64,000 nt of DNA from Armatimonadota bacterium (GTDB taxonomy: Bacteria > Armatimonadota > HRBIN16). The translations under genes were made by a program, and so were the position numbers. Under the pieces are notes generated by a model that made no database searches, had not been told where the DNA came from, and was given only the letters and a program-made list of their open reading frames with translations. The stretch's first letter is position 1, and the number at the start of each line of letters is the position of its first letter. This document shows, one piece after another, positions 51,693-60,126 of this stretch. Location: NCBI GenBank assembly GCA_026003195.1, contig BPGU01000003.1, positions 849,086 through 913,085 on the forward strand. The letters run 5' to 3'.

Positions 51693-52075
51693 TTACCGGT
51701 ACTTTGGTTTTGGACGTTTCCCTTTTCTGCCTCCGTCATCCCATTCCTCTTGGTCCTGCTTGGCCTCCTCCCGAGCTCGGCGTTTCTCCCTTCCGTGTAC
51801 TTTCTCACGCCACTTATCTGACCAATCATCGATACTATCGGCAATCTCCTTCACCACGATACCAATACCGACGATGATACCAACGCCGATAATAACCTCA
51901 CGCACCCCGGGTATTCAGAGACCAGGTAGTGCAGCAGGTGTATCCCCGCTCGGATCCACCCTGTTGACCGGCTCGTGCTCGCAATACAGATAGGGATGCT
52001 CCGAAAGCACCGCATCGCGGCTGATAAAACGCCCGACCTGCGGGTCGTAGTAGCGTACCCCGACGTGCAGTAGAG
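51693..52075 (-). pseudogene. RHS core fragment B, tip separated by an in-frame stop
   Basis: The core starts at ~52075 ('LLHVGVRYYDPQVGRFISRD', 'HPYLYCEHEPVNRVDPSG') with no start codon. After nine tip codons a TGA (51917-51915) stops translation, yet the same frame continues with 'IPGVREVIIGVGIIVG' and a basic, charged end ('GREKRRAREEAKQDQEEWDD', ending 'KPKYR'). The stretch after the stop lines up with tip E ('IPGLREVAIGGAIVVGL'), so the stop is a mutation within a once continuous tip. A GTG at 51905 could restart the 70-residue tip alone. Confidence 0.7.
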
Positions 52076-52094
52076 TTACGTCTACTATCTGAGG

Positions 52095-53435
52095 TCAGAG
52101 CATTGTTCCCATCATTCGCTGAAGCTCAACCCACGCCCAATCTGCTCTCGGTGGCCTTGCTATCCATCGGTTCGCCAGCATCTGCGCGTAGGTAACTGGA
52201 GGGACCGTTTCAAGTACCTTCTGAAAGCACGAACGAGCTTTATCCTCTTCACCTGCGATGTGATATAGCAACCCCTCAGCCAACTCCAACCTCACATGAG
52301 AACAAGCGAGTTCCACAAGCGGTTTGCATATGGTGACCAGAGCAAGACACTCACGCACGTCGCGTAATTGTACAGCAAACTGTATAGCAGCGGTCAGAAG
52401 CGGTATGGAGTGAGGTCGGTCTGCGAGAAGATTCCTGACCTTCTGCAACGCCTCAGCAGGGAAACCTGCCTGTGCTAGTTGGTGCGAGAAGGCTAATGCC
52501 TCCTCCACCTCTGGATGGGCATGCAGTGCTCTAGCTTCGTCAAGGCGTTCGCTCCACTGCCGTTCCAGCTCCAGCGCACCACCGAATAGACTCACCATGT
52601 GCGAGAGAGAAATTTGTTCATGGAACCTCGCTCTTGCGTAGCATTCTACCATATGACGCAGACCTTTTCGTTCAGCAACGAACGCGAGCAAGAGGGTTAC
52701 CCCGAGGTCTGCATAGCCTTTCGGTGCACTAGCTAAGTAGAAACTTCTCATGTCCATGCCGATGGAACGAAGAGAAGCAACGGCGCTATAGCGATGGACA
52801 TACCGAGGGGTATTGCTCCATATAATTGCCTGTCCCAAGGTGAATAGTCTATCGGGTATCTTCTGAACCGGTAGCAAAATGCACCTGCTCCCATGCAACA
52901 GATGCAGCGGTACAGCTTGTTGGAGGATACCGTCTGAGGTTACAGTGTTGTCTATAGGAACCGGAAGATAGACAAAGACGCATCTGAAAAGCGCCGACGC
53001 CACTCCAAAAGGCATACCGTCGGGGATCACGTAGATGCCAAGTACATGATGCCTGACAGGTATCCCGATTTCCTGATTCAGTCGCGACAAAATACAAGAG
53101 TACTCTTTTATTTCTTCGGGGTCAATGCACTCTTCAGCGCCGTCGAAGAACACTATCTCGCCGAAGTCTACGACCTGCCAGTGGCTGGCCCGAGAGCGAA
53201 TGTTGCTTACCAGCAAGATGAATTGTGCCGCGAACAGCAATACCACCCCTGCGCTCATCCATAAGAGCGTGGAGAGCATAACCGATTGCTTGAACATGAA
53301 CCATGACATAGACAGAGTTAATAGCAAAGCGGTGAGAACCGCAAAACGGGGCGGTTTAAGGAAGGCTGTGAATGCCAGCCGCCATAAAGTATGTTGTGGT
53401 AGACGTACCCTTGTTTTCCCTTGAGTGAATACCAT
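52095..53435 (-). CDS. Membrane/TPR-like protein in the RHS array, partner of tip A
   Basis: A 446-residue protein: a basic N-terminus, two membrane helices (residues ~30-75), a soluble domain, and a helical TPR-like C-terminal half ('AQAGFPAEALQKVRNLLADR', 'GEEDKARSCFQKVLETVPP'). The ATG at 53435 follows GGGAGG. It lies after RHS tip A and ends 20 bases before the edge of fragment B. The same plan (membrane helices plus TPR) appears in the protein at 47550-48746 and the TPR part in 50210-51589, so the three may be related in role. Immunity is inferred from position. Confidence 0.65.
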   Translation of the reverse strand: MVFTQGKTRVRLPQHTLWRLAFTAFLKPPRFAVLTALLLTLSMSWFMFKQSVMLSTLLWMSAGVVLLFAAQFILLVSNIRSRASHWQVVDFGEIVFFDGAEECIDPEEIKEYSCILSRLNQEIGIPVRHHVLGIYVIPDGMPFGVASALFRCVFVYLPVPIDNTVTSDGILQQAVPLHLLHGSRCILLPVQKIPDRLFTLGQAIIWSNTPRYVHRYSAVASLRSIGMDMRSFYLASAPKGYADLGVTLLLAFVAERKGLRHMVECYARARFHEQISLSHMVSLFGGALELERQWSERLDEARALHAHPEVEEALAFSHQLAQAGFPAEALQKVRNLLADRPHSIPLLTAAIQFAVQLRDVRECLALVTICKPLVELACSHVRLELAEGLLYHIAGEEDKARSCFQKVLETVPPVTYAQMLANRWIARPPRADWAWVELQRMMGTML

Positions 53436-53530
53436 CCTGAACCTCCCGTATTGCGGTACTCACGAGATATCGTTCGGGGACTTCACTCAATTGTAAAGTG
53501 CAGCCCCAACCCTAAAGTCCTTCAGATTCG

Positions 53531-53550
53531 GGGCGGAGATCGCTCCGCCC
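53531..53550. other. Strong hairpin between RHS tip A and its partner gene
   Basis: GGGCGGAG-ATCG-CTCCGCCC, a perfect 8-base-pair stem without a U tract, in the 237-base gap before the gene at 52095-53435. It may weaken read-through from tip A. Confidence 0.45.
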
Positions 53551-53672
53551 ATCACATACGCTCACGTTTCGAATGCGAAGCAACCTCTGCCCTTCTTTAC
53601 CGGTATTTGCTGTTTACCATGTGCTCTGTCGCTTATGGCTCAGCAAGCTTCTGTCTGTGCAACTGCGTAGCT

Positions 53673-54235
53673 TTAGGCTGCCGAACACCAGTCCTTCGGA
53701 CAGGGCCAGCAGGGATTGTCCGGATCCCTGATTATAAAGGGAAGCGGTGGATAAAGACGCGGTGGCATAGGAGCAAGCATCTTAGGTAAATCTTTGATCC
53801 TTTGCCACGTGTCATCCACGAACCCCTTAGCTTTTTGCCAGACTTCTTTGCCGAAATCCTTTATCCGCTCCCAAGGTGATGGATAGATAATCTTATTCCC
53901 TCTATGGTCGTATATCGGAGACTCGCGCGGCTCGGTAAACCAATGCCGGCCACGCTTTAATCCCTCCTCCATCAGCTTGATCAAGGAGTCTTGCCAGCTG
54001 TATCCACTCGGATCCACCCTGTTAACCGGCCCGTGCTCGCAATACAGATACGGATGCTCCGAAAGCACCGCATCCCGACTGATAAAACGCCCTGCCTGCG
54101 GGTCGTAGTAGCGTGCCCCGACGTGCAGCAAGCCCGCATCGCCGTCGTCGCGGTAGCCCCATGCCCCAGCGAAGCGGTAGGGGTTGGCACTGTTGCCCCA
54201 CTGAGCCACCGGGGTGCCAAACGCCTCGGTTGTGA
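53673..54235 (-). pseudogene. RHS core fragment A with Pro/Cys-rich tip
   Basis: The core opens at ~54235 ('TTEAFGTPVAQWGNSANPYR', 'GYRDDGDAGLLHVGARYYDP', 'HPYLYCEHGPVNRVDPSG'). The ~105-residue tip that follows is helical then Pro-rich ('SPWERIKDFGKEVWQKAKG', 'LAPMPPRLYPPLP') and ends with Cys-Trp-Pro-Cys and a final Cys. It has no membrane segment, unlike tips B, C, D and E. A GTG at 54209 could start translation but has no ribosome site. It lies ~90 bases after the small membrane-protein gene. Confidence 0.7.
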
Positions 54236-54322
54236 AGGTTTCAAGAACAACGTGCGAGGAAACCTACCTGCCAACCAACCATTTCTCCCTCTTCCTGTCC
54301 CTTCCAGACGCTCGAGACATCA

Positions 54323-54604
54323 TCAGGACTTACTCTTCCTCTCCAGATATACTGCGGATAGCAGCACCCACATCCCCCCGACAACCACAAAAAGACCTGC
54401 TAACCCGCGCAGTTCAGGGTTCCGAGTGCTGAATAACAGCAGGGTATTGGCAATCGCCAAACACAATATCGGCTTCCGAAACATGGACGCCCGCCCATAT
54501 CCCGACCTCCCCCTACGCTCTTGATACCAACTGGCGTAGCCCACCAGAGCAAGAAACCACGTGAACGCTACGCCTGCGATGATTATCCACGTAACAAAGC
54601 CCAT
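54323..54604 (-). CDS. Small membrane protein, paralogue of the 48962 protein
   Basis: 93 residues, three membrane helices, with 'YASWYQERRGRSGYGRASMF' between the first two; a paralogue of the 94-residue protein at 48962-49246. The ATG at 54604 follows GGGAGGGG. It lies upstream of RHS fragment A and downstream of the interrupted signal-peptide gene at 54769-54876. By analogy it may be the immunity gene of an RHS tip that has been lost from this spot. Confidence 0.7.
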   Translation of the reverse strand: MGFVTWIIIAGVAFTWFLALVGYASWYQERRGRSGYGRASMFRKPILCLAIANTLLLFSTRNPELRGLAGLFVVVGGMWVLLSAVYLERKSKS

Positions 54605-54768
54605 CGTCCCCTCCCTGTAGCTTCGTTATCTACGGTCTGGGCGCTACAGCTGATACCCATCGTTCGCGACAACCTGAGGTATCCTATCTCGCCCGGACGA
54701 GACCTGTGCTGGACGAGGTGGTGTTGACGAGGATAAGCCCTACAGAGGCAAGCGCGGAGAAAAGAGCA

Positions 54769-54876
54769 CTAGCGGTAATTACCCCCCCCCCCCCCCCCCG
54801 CATTAGTAAGCAGGAATACAGCAGAAAGCATCATAGCAAGGGGTTTGGTCACAAAACGTTTACGAACACGGTTCAT
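54769..54876 (-). CDS. Signal-peptide gene interrupted by a G18 tract
   Basis: The ATG at 54876 has a strong ribosome site (GAGGAGG, nine bases upstream). It encodes a signal peptide: basic 'NRVRKRF' and a hydrophobic core 'MMLSAVFLLTNA'. An 18-base G tract (54799-54782) follows at codon 26. With 18 G the frame stops after 35 residues. With 17 or 20 G it would continue 'VITASALFSALASVGLILVN' and end after 63 residues (17 G) at 54684. The start may be the remnant 5' end of the RHS gene whose tips lie downstream; that link is inferred. Upstream, 54877-55040 looks like a promoter region. Confidence 0.5.
   Translation of the reverse strand: MNRVRKRFVTKPLAMMLSAVFLLTNAGGGGGGNYR
54782..54799. repeat. 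C18/G18 homopolymer tract
   Basis: Eighteen consecutive C on the plus strand, i.e. G on the coding strand, inside the short gene starting at 54876. Tracts this long change length by slipped pairing during replication. It is also a place where sequencing or assembly can err. Confidence 0.85.
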
Positions 54877-55046
54877 GACGTTGTTCCTCCTCACTGAGAT
54901 GTGCTGGCAGAGATACCAGCGTTGTCTTCCGCCTTCTATATATAGAAAGATCCGTGCCACAGAAGGCACTAAAACGATTCAGTATTCGCAAAATTCACGG
55001 TTTTTCAGCGAGAATTGCTTGAAAAGAACAGATTGGAAAAGCAAAA

Positions 55047-55080
55047 CCCCTCTCCCTGCTGTTGCAAGCGGGGAGAGGGG
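55047..55080 (-). terminator. Terminator of the signalling operon
   Basis: On the minus strand CCCCTCTCCC(C)GC / GC(A)GGGAGAGGGG form a 13-pair stem with one wobble, followed by TTTTGCTTTT. It lies 20 bases after the histidine kinase stop. Confidence 0.75.
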
Positions 55081-55100
55081 ACAAAAGGTTACTCTATGCC

Positions 55101-56846
55101 TTACTTGCCCGGCTTTTCGTCTTCGGGCACTTCGGGCGGCGGCTGCAAGGGCAGGCGGAAGTAGAAGGTGGAGCCTTTGCCTTCCTCACTCTCCACCCAG
55201 ATAGTGCCGCCGTGCCGCTCCACCAGGTGTTTCACCAGGAACAGCCCGATGCCCGTGCCGCCAGCCTCGCGCGTGTCGCGGTTGTCCACACGGTGGAACC
55301 GCTCGAAAATCTTGGGCAGATGCTCTTTCGGGATGCCGATGCCCTGGTCACTGACGCTGATGAGCACCGTCTCGCCTTCTAGCACACCCTTCACGCGCAC
55401 CTCTCCACCACGCGGCGAGTACTTGATGGCGTTGTTGATCAGGTTGGTCAGTATCTGGTCCACCTTGTCCTCGTCCGCGATGATAGTGGGGAAGTCCTCC
55501 GGGAAGTCCAGGATAATCTGGTGCTTGGTGGTGTACGACCGTTGGATAGTGGCGACGCGATCCGCCAGGGAGGGCAGGTCGATGGGTTTGGGGTTGAGTT
55601 GCAACGCTCGTCCCGATTCGATGCGCGACACGTTCAGCAGGTCGTCGATCAGCCTCTTCAGGCGGTCGGTCTCGGTGTCGATAATCTGCAGGAACTCGCG
55701 CTGTGTCTCACGGTCATAGAAGCCTTCCGTATCCTGCAGCAGGGTGGACACGAATCCCTTGATGGAGGTAAGCGGTGTGCGCAGCTCGTGCGAGACCGTC
55801 GAGACGAAGGCGGTTTTCATGCGCTCCACGTTGCGGATTTCGGTGATGTCGCTGAAGATAGCCACCGCGCCGATGAGGTCGTTCTCTTCATCACCGCGTA
55901 CGATGGCTGCCTGTACCTGAAAGATTCGCTCCGCCTCGCTTTCGTGGTCTTTTACGGAGATTTCGGCAGTGCCTTCGTTCTTTTCGGTGAGTGCGCCTTC
56001 AAACAGCTCGCGCACCTTATCGATATGGATGACTTCCTTATAGGGTTTGCCGATAACGTTCTCGCCGTTTTGGATGCCGAAGATACGCCGTGCGGAGGCG
56101 TTCATCTGCGTGATGCGCTCGTGCTTGTTCACCATTACCAGCCCAGCATAGAGGCTCTCGATGGTATGCACCAGTTCCTCTTTTTCTTCCACGACCTCGC
56201 GGTACATCTGCGCGCTGACGATGACCGCGGCAGCGTTGCGGGCGAGACGTTCCAGCAGGCGCACGTCCTCATCGATGAAGGTGCCGCCGTAACGCTTGTT
56301 GAACACGTGCACCACACCGATAGTGATGCGGTCGATAACGCGGTTCTCTTCATCGCGCTTTTCCACAATCAGCGGTGCGCTGACACCGTTGCGAATGCGC
56401 AGCAGTGCTACATGTTCCTGCAGGGTGCGAGGGTCGTTGACCGCATCGTGGAAGATAATCGGCTGCGACGAGCGAAAGACCTCTCCGCTGATACCCTGGG
56501 TGGCCCGCACGCGGAAGCTACGGATCTCATCATCGGTGAGACCGAAGGCGGGACGCACCGCGTACAGTTCGCCGCTTTCACGGTCAAAGAGCATGAAGAC
56601 GCACTTTTCCGCCTGCAGAATCATGGCGATGCGATGTACCAGGCGTTTGAGGGTCTCCTCGAACTCGGTGATAGCCGTAGGGGTTTCTACTGTCTCGGCA
56701 GTACTGCGATATTTCTGTTCCAGTTCTCGATAGCTGCGCTGTAGCTCTTGCAGATCGCGCTCCAGCTTCGCGATATATCTGTCCTTCTCCTCCAGACTTT
56801 TCTGGAGTGCCTCTATTTGTGAGCGCAGTTGAAACACGTTGTCCAT
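55101..56846 (-). CDS. GAF-PAS histidine kinase
   Basis: A 581-residue soluble sensor kinase. Domains: a coiled coil (residues ~5-50), GAF (~60-215), a second coiled coil and PAS (~228-340), HisKA with phospho-His 353 in 'STVSHELRTPLTSIKGF', and HATPase (~450-565) with 'NLINNAIKYSPRGG', 'SDQGIGIPKEHLPKIFERF' and 'GTGIGLFLVKHLVERHGG'. There is no membrane helix, so it senses a cytosolic signal. The ATG at 56846 follows AGGAGAGG; the longer open frame upstream is not conserved. It is the last gene of the cheW-cheA-HDOD-kinase group; its response regulator is not here. Confidence 0.93.
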   Translation of the reverse strand: MDNVFQLRSQIEALQKSLEEKDRYIAKLERDLQELQRSYRELEQKYRSTAETVETPTAITEFEETLKRLVHRIAMILQAEKCVFMLFDRESGELYAVRPAFGLTDDEIRSFRVRATQGISGEVFRSSQPIIFHDAVNDPRTLQEHVALLRIRNGVSAPLIVEKRDEENRVIDRITIGVVHVFNKRYGGTFIDEDVRLLERLARNAAAVIVSAQMYREVVEEKEELVHTIESLYAGLVMVNKHERITQMNASARRIFGIQNGENVIGKPYKEVIHIDKVRELFEGALTEKNEGTAEISVKDHESEAERIFQVQAAIVRGDEENDLIGAVAIFSDITEIRNVERMKTAFVSTVSHELRTPLTSIKGFVSTLLQDTEGFYDRETQREFLQIIDTETDRLKRLIDDLLNVSRIESGRALQLNPKPIDLPSLADRVATIQRSYTTKHQIILDFPEDFPTIIADEDKVDQILTNLINNAIKYSPRGGEVRVKGVLEGETVLISVSDQGIGIPKEHLPKIFERFHRVDNRDTREAGGTGIGLFLVKHLVERHGGTIWVESEEGKGSTFYFRLPLQPPPEVPEDEKPGK

Positions 56847-57034
56847 AAGCGACCTTTTCCTCTCCTGCTTCTGTACGGATGGTTCCTCTGCACCGAAAGG
56901 ATTATAACATACAGCCTTTAGGACTGCAACCCGAGCGGTCTTCAGCCTCTTCGCGATGTGCGTAGAGGGGTGTTGCCACCAATCCATTAGGCGGTGTCCC
57001 CTGTAAAATAGTTCCACAAAGGAGGCTTTCCGGG

Positions 57035-57937
57035 CTACGGAGATTGAAGGATATGCAAAAAGTCTCTCGCAGCGTCCATCTGCATTTCCACCTCGCGCCG
57101 ACACCAGCTCCACGAGTTTCCATCCAGCTGGAAGACCTCACAGAGGGAGGCGGGCAGCTCCGGCATCTGTTCGGCAGGCTCCTCAGCAGCGATGCTTTGG
57201 GACACCCGGTCACCCAGGTACACTGCACCCACCTGGTGGAAGAAGGGGCTATCTTCTATCGGATTGTGATGGTGCCGCATCACCTCCGCGAAGACAGGAG
57301 GAAGATTCCAGTACTCCACCATTCTCGCGCCGACTTCTGTGTGGGTGATTCCCAGCAGCTCTTGCTCTACCGGGCTGGCTGCCTCGATAGAGCCACACCG
57401 TTCGATGACAGCCCGGTACTCTGTAGGAAAGTTCTGGCTCAGGAACAGAATGCCCAAGTCGTGCAACAGACCCGTGAGGAACATCTCCTCGCGCGTGATC
57501 AGGTCCTTGCGCAGGTGCTTGGCAAACGCAGAGGCTGCCAGCCCTGTCTCTAGAGAATGCTCCCAGAACCGTTGCCGGTTGATCGGGGAACTGGCGCCTT
57601 GTCGCAGAAGCAGACGCACGGCAGCGACGCCTATCGCCAGATTGCGGATGGTCTCAAAGCCCAGCAGAATCACCGCATGGGAAAGCGTGGTAATGCGTCG
57701 GGGGAAGCCGTATCTCGCCGAGTTCACCAGACGCAAGACCTTCGAGGAAAGCACCTCGTCCATGCTGATCACTTTCTGTAGCTCCTGCACCCCGCAGTTC
57801 GGGTCGTTGGTCATCTCCATCACCCGGGTGATGACCGCCGGCATAGGAGGCAGACTCTCCAGGCTCTCGCGGATGGCTTCCTCCAGGTGTTGGGTAACGA
57901 TGCTACTGGATGCCTGCATGTAAGACAGCTCTGCCAT
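57035..57937 (-). CDS. HDOD domain protein
   Basis: A 300-residue protein filled by a HDOD domain (residues ~20-220, 'LESLPPMPAVITRVMEMTND', 'VISMDEVLSSKVLRLVNSA', 'LLHDLGILFLSQNF', 'ITHTEVGARMVEYWNLPPVF') plus a C-terminal ~60 residues. Several HD-type His/Asp residues remain ('HDLG', 'RHHHNP'), but activity is doubtful, as HDOD proteins usually act by binding. The ATG at 57937 follows GAAAGGAG. Located between cheA and a histidine kinase, 25 bases after cheA, it is probably part of the same signalling output. Confidence 0.92.
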   Translation of the reverse strand: MAELSYMQASSSIVTQHLEEAIRESLESLPPMPAVITRVMEMTNDPNCGVQELQKVISMDEVLSSKVLRLVNSARYGFPRRITTLSHAVILLGFETIRNLAIGVAAVRLLLRQGASSPINRQRFWEHSLETGLAASAFAKHLRKDLITREEMFLTGLLHDLGILFLSQNFPTEYRAVIERCGSIEAASPVEQELLGITHTEVGARMVEYWNLPPVFAEVMRHHHNPIEDSPFFHQVGAVYLGDRVSQSIAAEEPAEQMPELPASLCEVFQLDGNSWSWCRREVEMQMDAARDFLHILQSP

Positions 57938-57962
57938 GGTTTCTCCTTTCCCCCTTCTAGAT

Positions 57963-60080
57963 TCAGGCGGCACGTGCTGAGACGTTCTGGAAGAGGTCTG
58001 CAATCTCCAGGATGAGGGCAACGCGACCGTCGCCCAGAATGGTAGCACCGGAAACGCCGCTAATCTCTCCAAGATAACGGCTGAGCGATTTAATCACGAT
58101 CTCCTGTTCGCCAATCAGGTGGCTGACTACCAGTCCGACCTGCCTCTCACCCAGCCCGACAACCACCACAAACATCGGTTCCGTGCCAGCGGAGGAAGCG
58201 GCGGAGAAATCTTCGCCGTAGAAGTGTGCCTTCAAGCTGACGAGCGGCAGAGTGCGCCCGCGCAGCACGATAGCTGGTCTCATGCCGAGGAACTGTACCA
58301 TCTCGGGTTGAATCTTGAGTGTCTCCAGCACCGAGCTGAGCGGAATGGCGTAAACCTGTCCGGCAACGCGCACCAGCAACGCGCGGATGATTGCCAGTGT
58401 CAGAGGCAGACGGATAGAGAAGCGAGTGCCTTTGCCGGGAGTGCTCTCCAGGTCCACGATACCCCCGACGCGCTGGATGTTGTTGCGCACAATGTCCATC
58501 CCCACGCCCCTGCCGGACACTTCCGTGACCTCTTTGGCGGTGCTGAAGCCCGGAGCAAAGATGAGATGCAGAGCCTCCTTATCGCTGAGCCTCTCGGCGG
58601 CGTCACGAGTCAGCACACCTTTACGCACCGCCACCTCGCGCAGTTGCGCCGGGTCCATACCCTTGCCGTCATCCTCGATTTCGATGAGGATGTAGTTCTC
58701 CTCGTGCCGCGCGCTCAGGCGAATGGTTCCCTGCCGAGGCTTGCCTGCTGCTTCGCGCACTTCGGGAGGCTCGATGCCGTGATCCACGCTATTGCGCAGC
58801 ATGTGAATCAACGGGTCGCTGATGATTTCAATCACCGAGCGGTCGAGCTCGGTCTCCTGACCTTCCATGACCAACCGCACTTCTTTGCCGAACTTCTGAG
58901 CGAGGTCACGTATCATGCGCGGGAAGCGATTGAAGACGTGCTCGATGGGTAGCATCCGCGCTTTCATAATGTGTTCCTGCAGTTCATCGGTGATACGCCC
59001 GATGTGCCCCGCCGCCTCCAGCAGACTGTCCACCAGGTCGTCATGCTGGGAGCGTGCCTCGAACTCCCGTCCCAGCTGGGCAATGCGCGTGCGGTCAATC
59101 ACCAGCTCCCCAACCAGGTTCAGCAAGGTGTCCAGACGTGCCACATCCACCCGCACCGTTTGGGAAGTAGATGGTGCCCGACTGGTGGTCTTTTCTGTCT
59201 CCCCGGCTGCAGTCACGGCAGGCTGCACAGGAGACTCCGCCCTCTCCGCCACGGGAAAAGCCGCTGGCTGTTCTGGCTCTCGCTCGAAGCGGGGAGCAGG
59301 CTGCGTAGAATGGGTAGAAGGGGTTTCCTGCCAGGGTGAGGCTTCTACTTCTCGAACCTCGCTAATGCTCAAAAGCGCGTTTCGCAGGTGGTCAATGGGC
59401 TTGTCGGTGGCGACGAGTAGCTCGAACGAGTCGGCGAACTGCTCGTTATCCAGTGCGTCCTCGTCGGGATACGAGGCGATAACGGTACCTCCCTGGGCGT
59501 CTATCGCCTGCAACACCATCAGCGCGCGTACGGACTTCATCAGGGTGTCTTCCGCCAGCCGCACGGTGAAATGGTAGACCTGCAGACCGTTGTCGATAGC
59601 GGCCAGCGCAGCTTCTCGCTGATATTCCTGTAGCGCCATCCCTGCCTGCGGCGGCTGCTGCGTCGGTGAGGATGTGTTGGCTGCGGGTGCGTCGGCAGTG
59701 TGTTGCTGCAGGGCATTGCGCAAGCTCTGCACCAGTTCATCACAGTCGATGCTGGAGGTGCCTCCCTCTGCAATCTGGTCCCGCATGGCTTTGAGGGTGT
59801 CCAGCGCATCAAACAGGCGGTTCACCAGCGATGTGCTCACGCTGATTTCGCCTTTGCGCAGGGCATCGAAGACATCCTCCATCGCGTGGGTGAGCTCGCC
59901 CATCGCCGTGAAGCCCATCGCGCGTGATGACCCCTTCAGGGTATGGGCAGCGCGAAATATCTCGTTCAACACATCCTGAGAAGGCGACTGCTCCAGCAGC
60001 AGGATGTCCTGCTCCAGAATGTTAATCTGCTCTGCAGCCTCCTCCAGAAAAAGCGCAATATATTCGCTGGTGTCCATCAT
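57963..60080 (-). CDS. cheA: Chemotaxis histidine kinase CheA
   Basis: ~705 residues: HPt domain (P1) with the phospho-His at ~45 in 'FRAAHTLKGSSRAMGF', a P2-like CheY-binding domain (~150-240), dimer domain (P3, ~320-380), ATPase (P4) with 'HMLRNSVDHGIEPPEVREAA', 'IEIEDDGKGMDPAQLREVA' and 'VSGRGVGMDIVRNNI', and the CheW-like P5 at the end. It phosphorylates CheY-type regulators under receptor control. Two ATGs (60080, 60077) follow GAGG; either may be used. It lies 46 bases after cheW. No CheY, CheB, CheR or receptor is in the window, so it may belong to a non-flagellar system. Confidence 0.95.
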   Translation of the reverse strand: MMDTSEYIALFLEEAAEQINILEQDILLLEQSPSQDVLNEIFRAAHTLKGSSRAMGFTAMGELTHAMEDVFDALRKGEISVSTSLVNRLFDALDTLKAMRDQIAEGGTSSIDCDELVQSLRNALQQHTADAPAANTSSPTQQPPQAGMALQEYQREAALAAIDNGLQVYHFTVRLAEDTLMKSVRALMVLQAIDAQGGTVIASYPDEDALDNEQFADSFELLVATDKPIDHLRNALLSISEVREVEASPWQETPSTHSTQPAPRFEREPEQPAAFPVAERAESPVQPAVTAAGETEKTTSRAPSTSQTVRVDVARLDTLLNLVGELVIDRTRIAQLGREFEARSQHDDLVDSLLEAAGHIGRITDELQEHIMKARMLPIEHVFNRFPRMIRDLAQKFGKEVRLVMEGQETELDRSVIEIISDPLIHMLRNSVDHGIEPPEVREAAGKPRQGTIRLSARHEENYILIEIEDDGKGMDPAQLREVAVRKGVLTRDAAERLSDKEALHLIFAPGFSTAKEVTEVSGRGVGMDIVRNNIQRVGGIVDLESTPGKGTRFSIRLPLTLAIIRALLVRVAGQVYAIPLSSVLETLKIQPEMVQFLGMRPAIVLRGRTLPLVSLKAHFYGEDFSAASSAGTEPMFVVVVGLGERQVGLVVSHLIGEQEIVIKSLSRYLGEISGVSGATILGDGRVALILEIADLFQNVSARAA

Positions 60081-60126
60081 AAGCAACCTCGCGGCAAAGA
60101 GTTTCTGTCTTTTGCAGGTGGATTGT

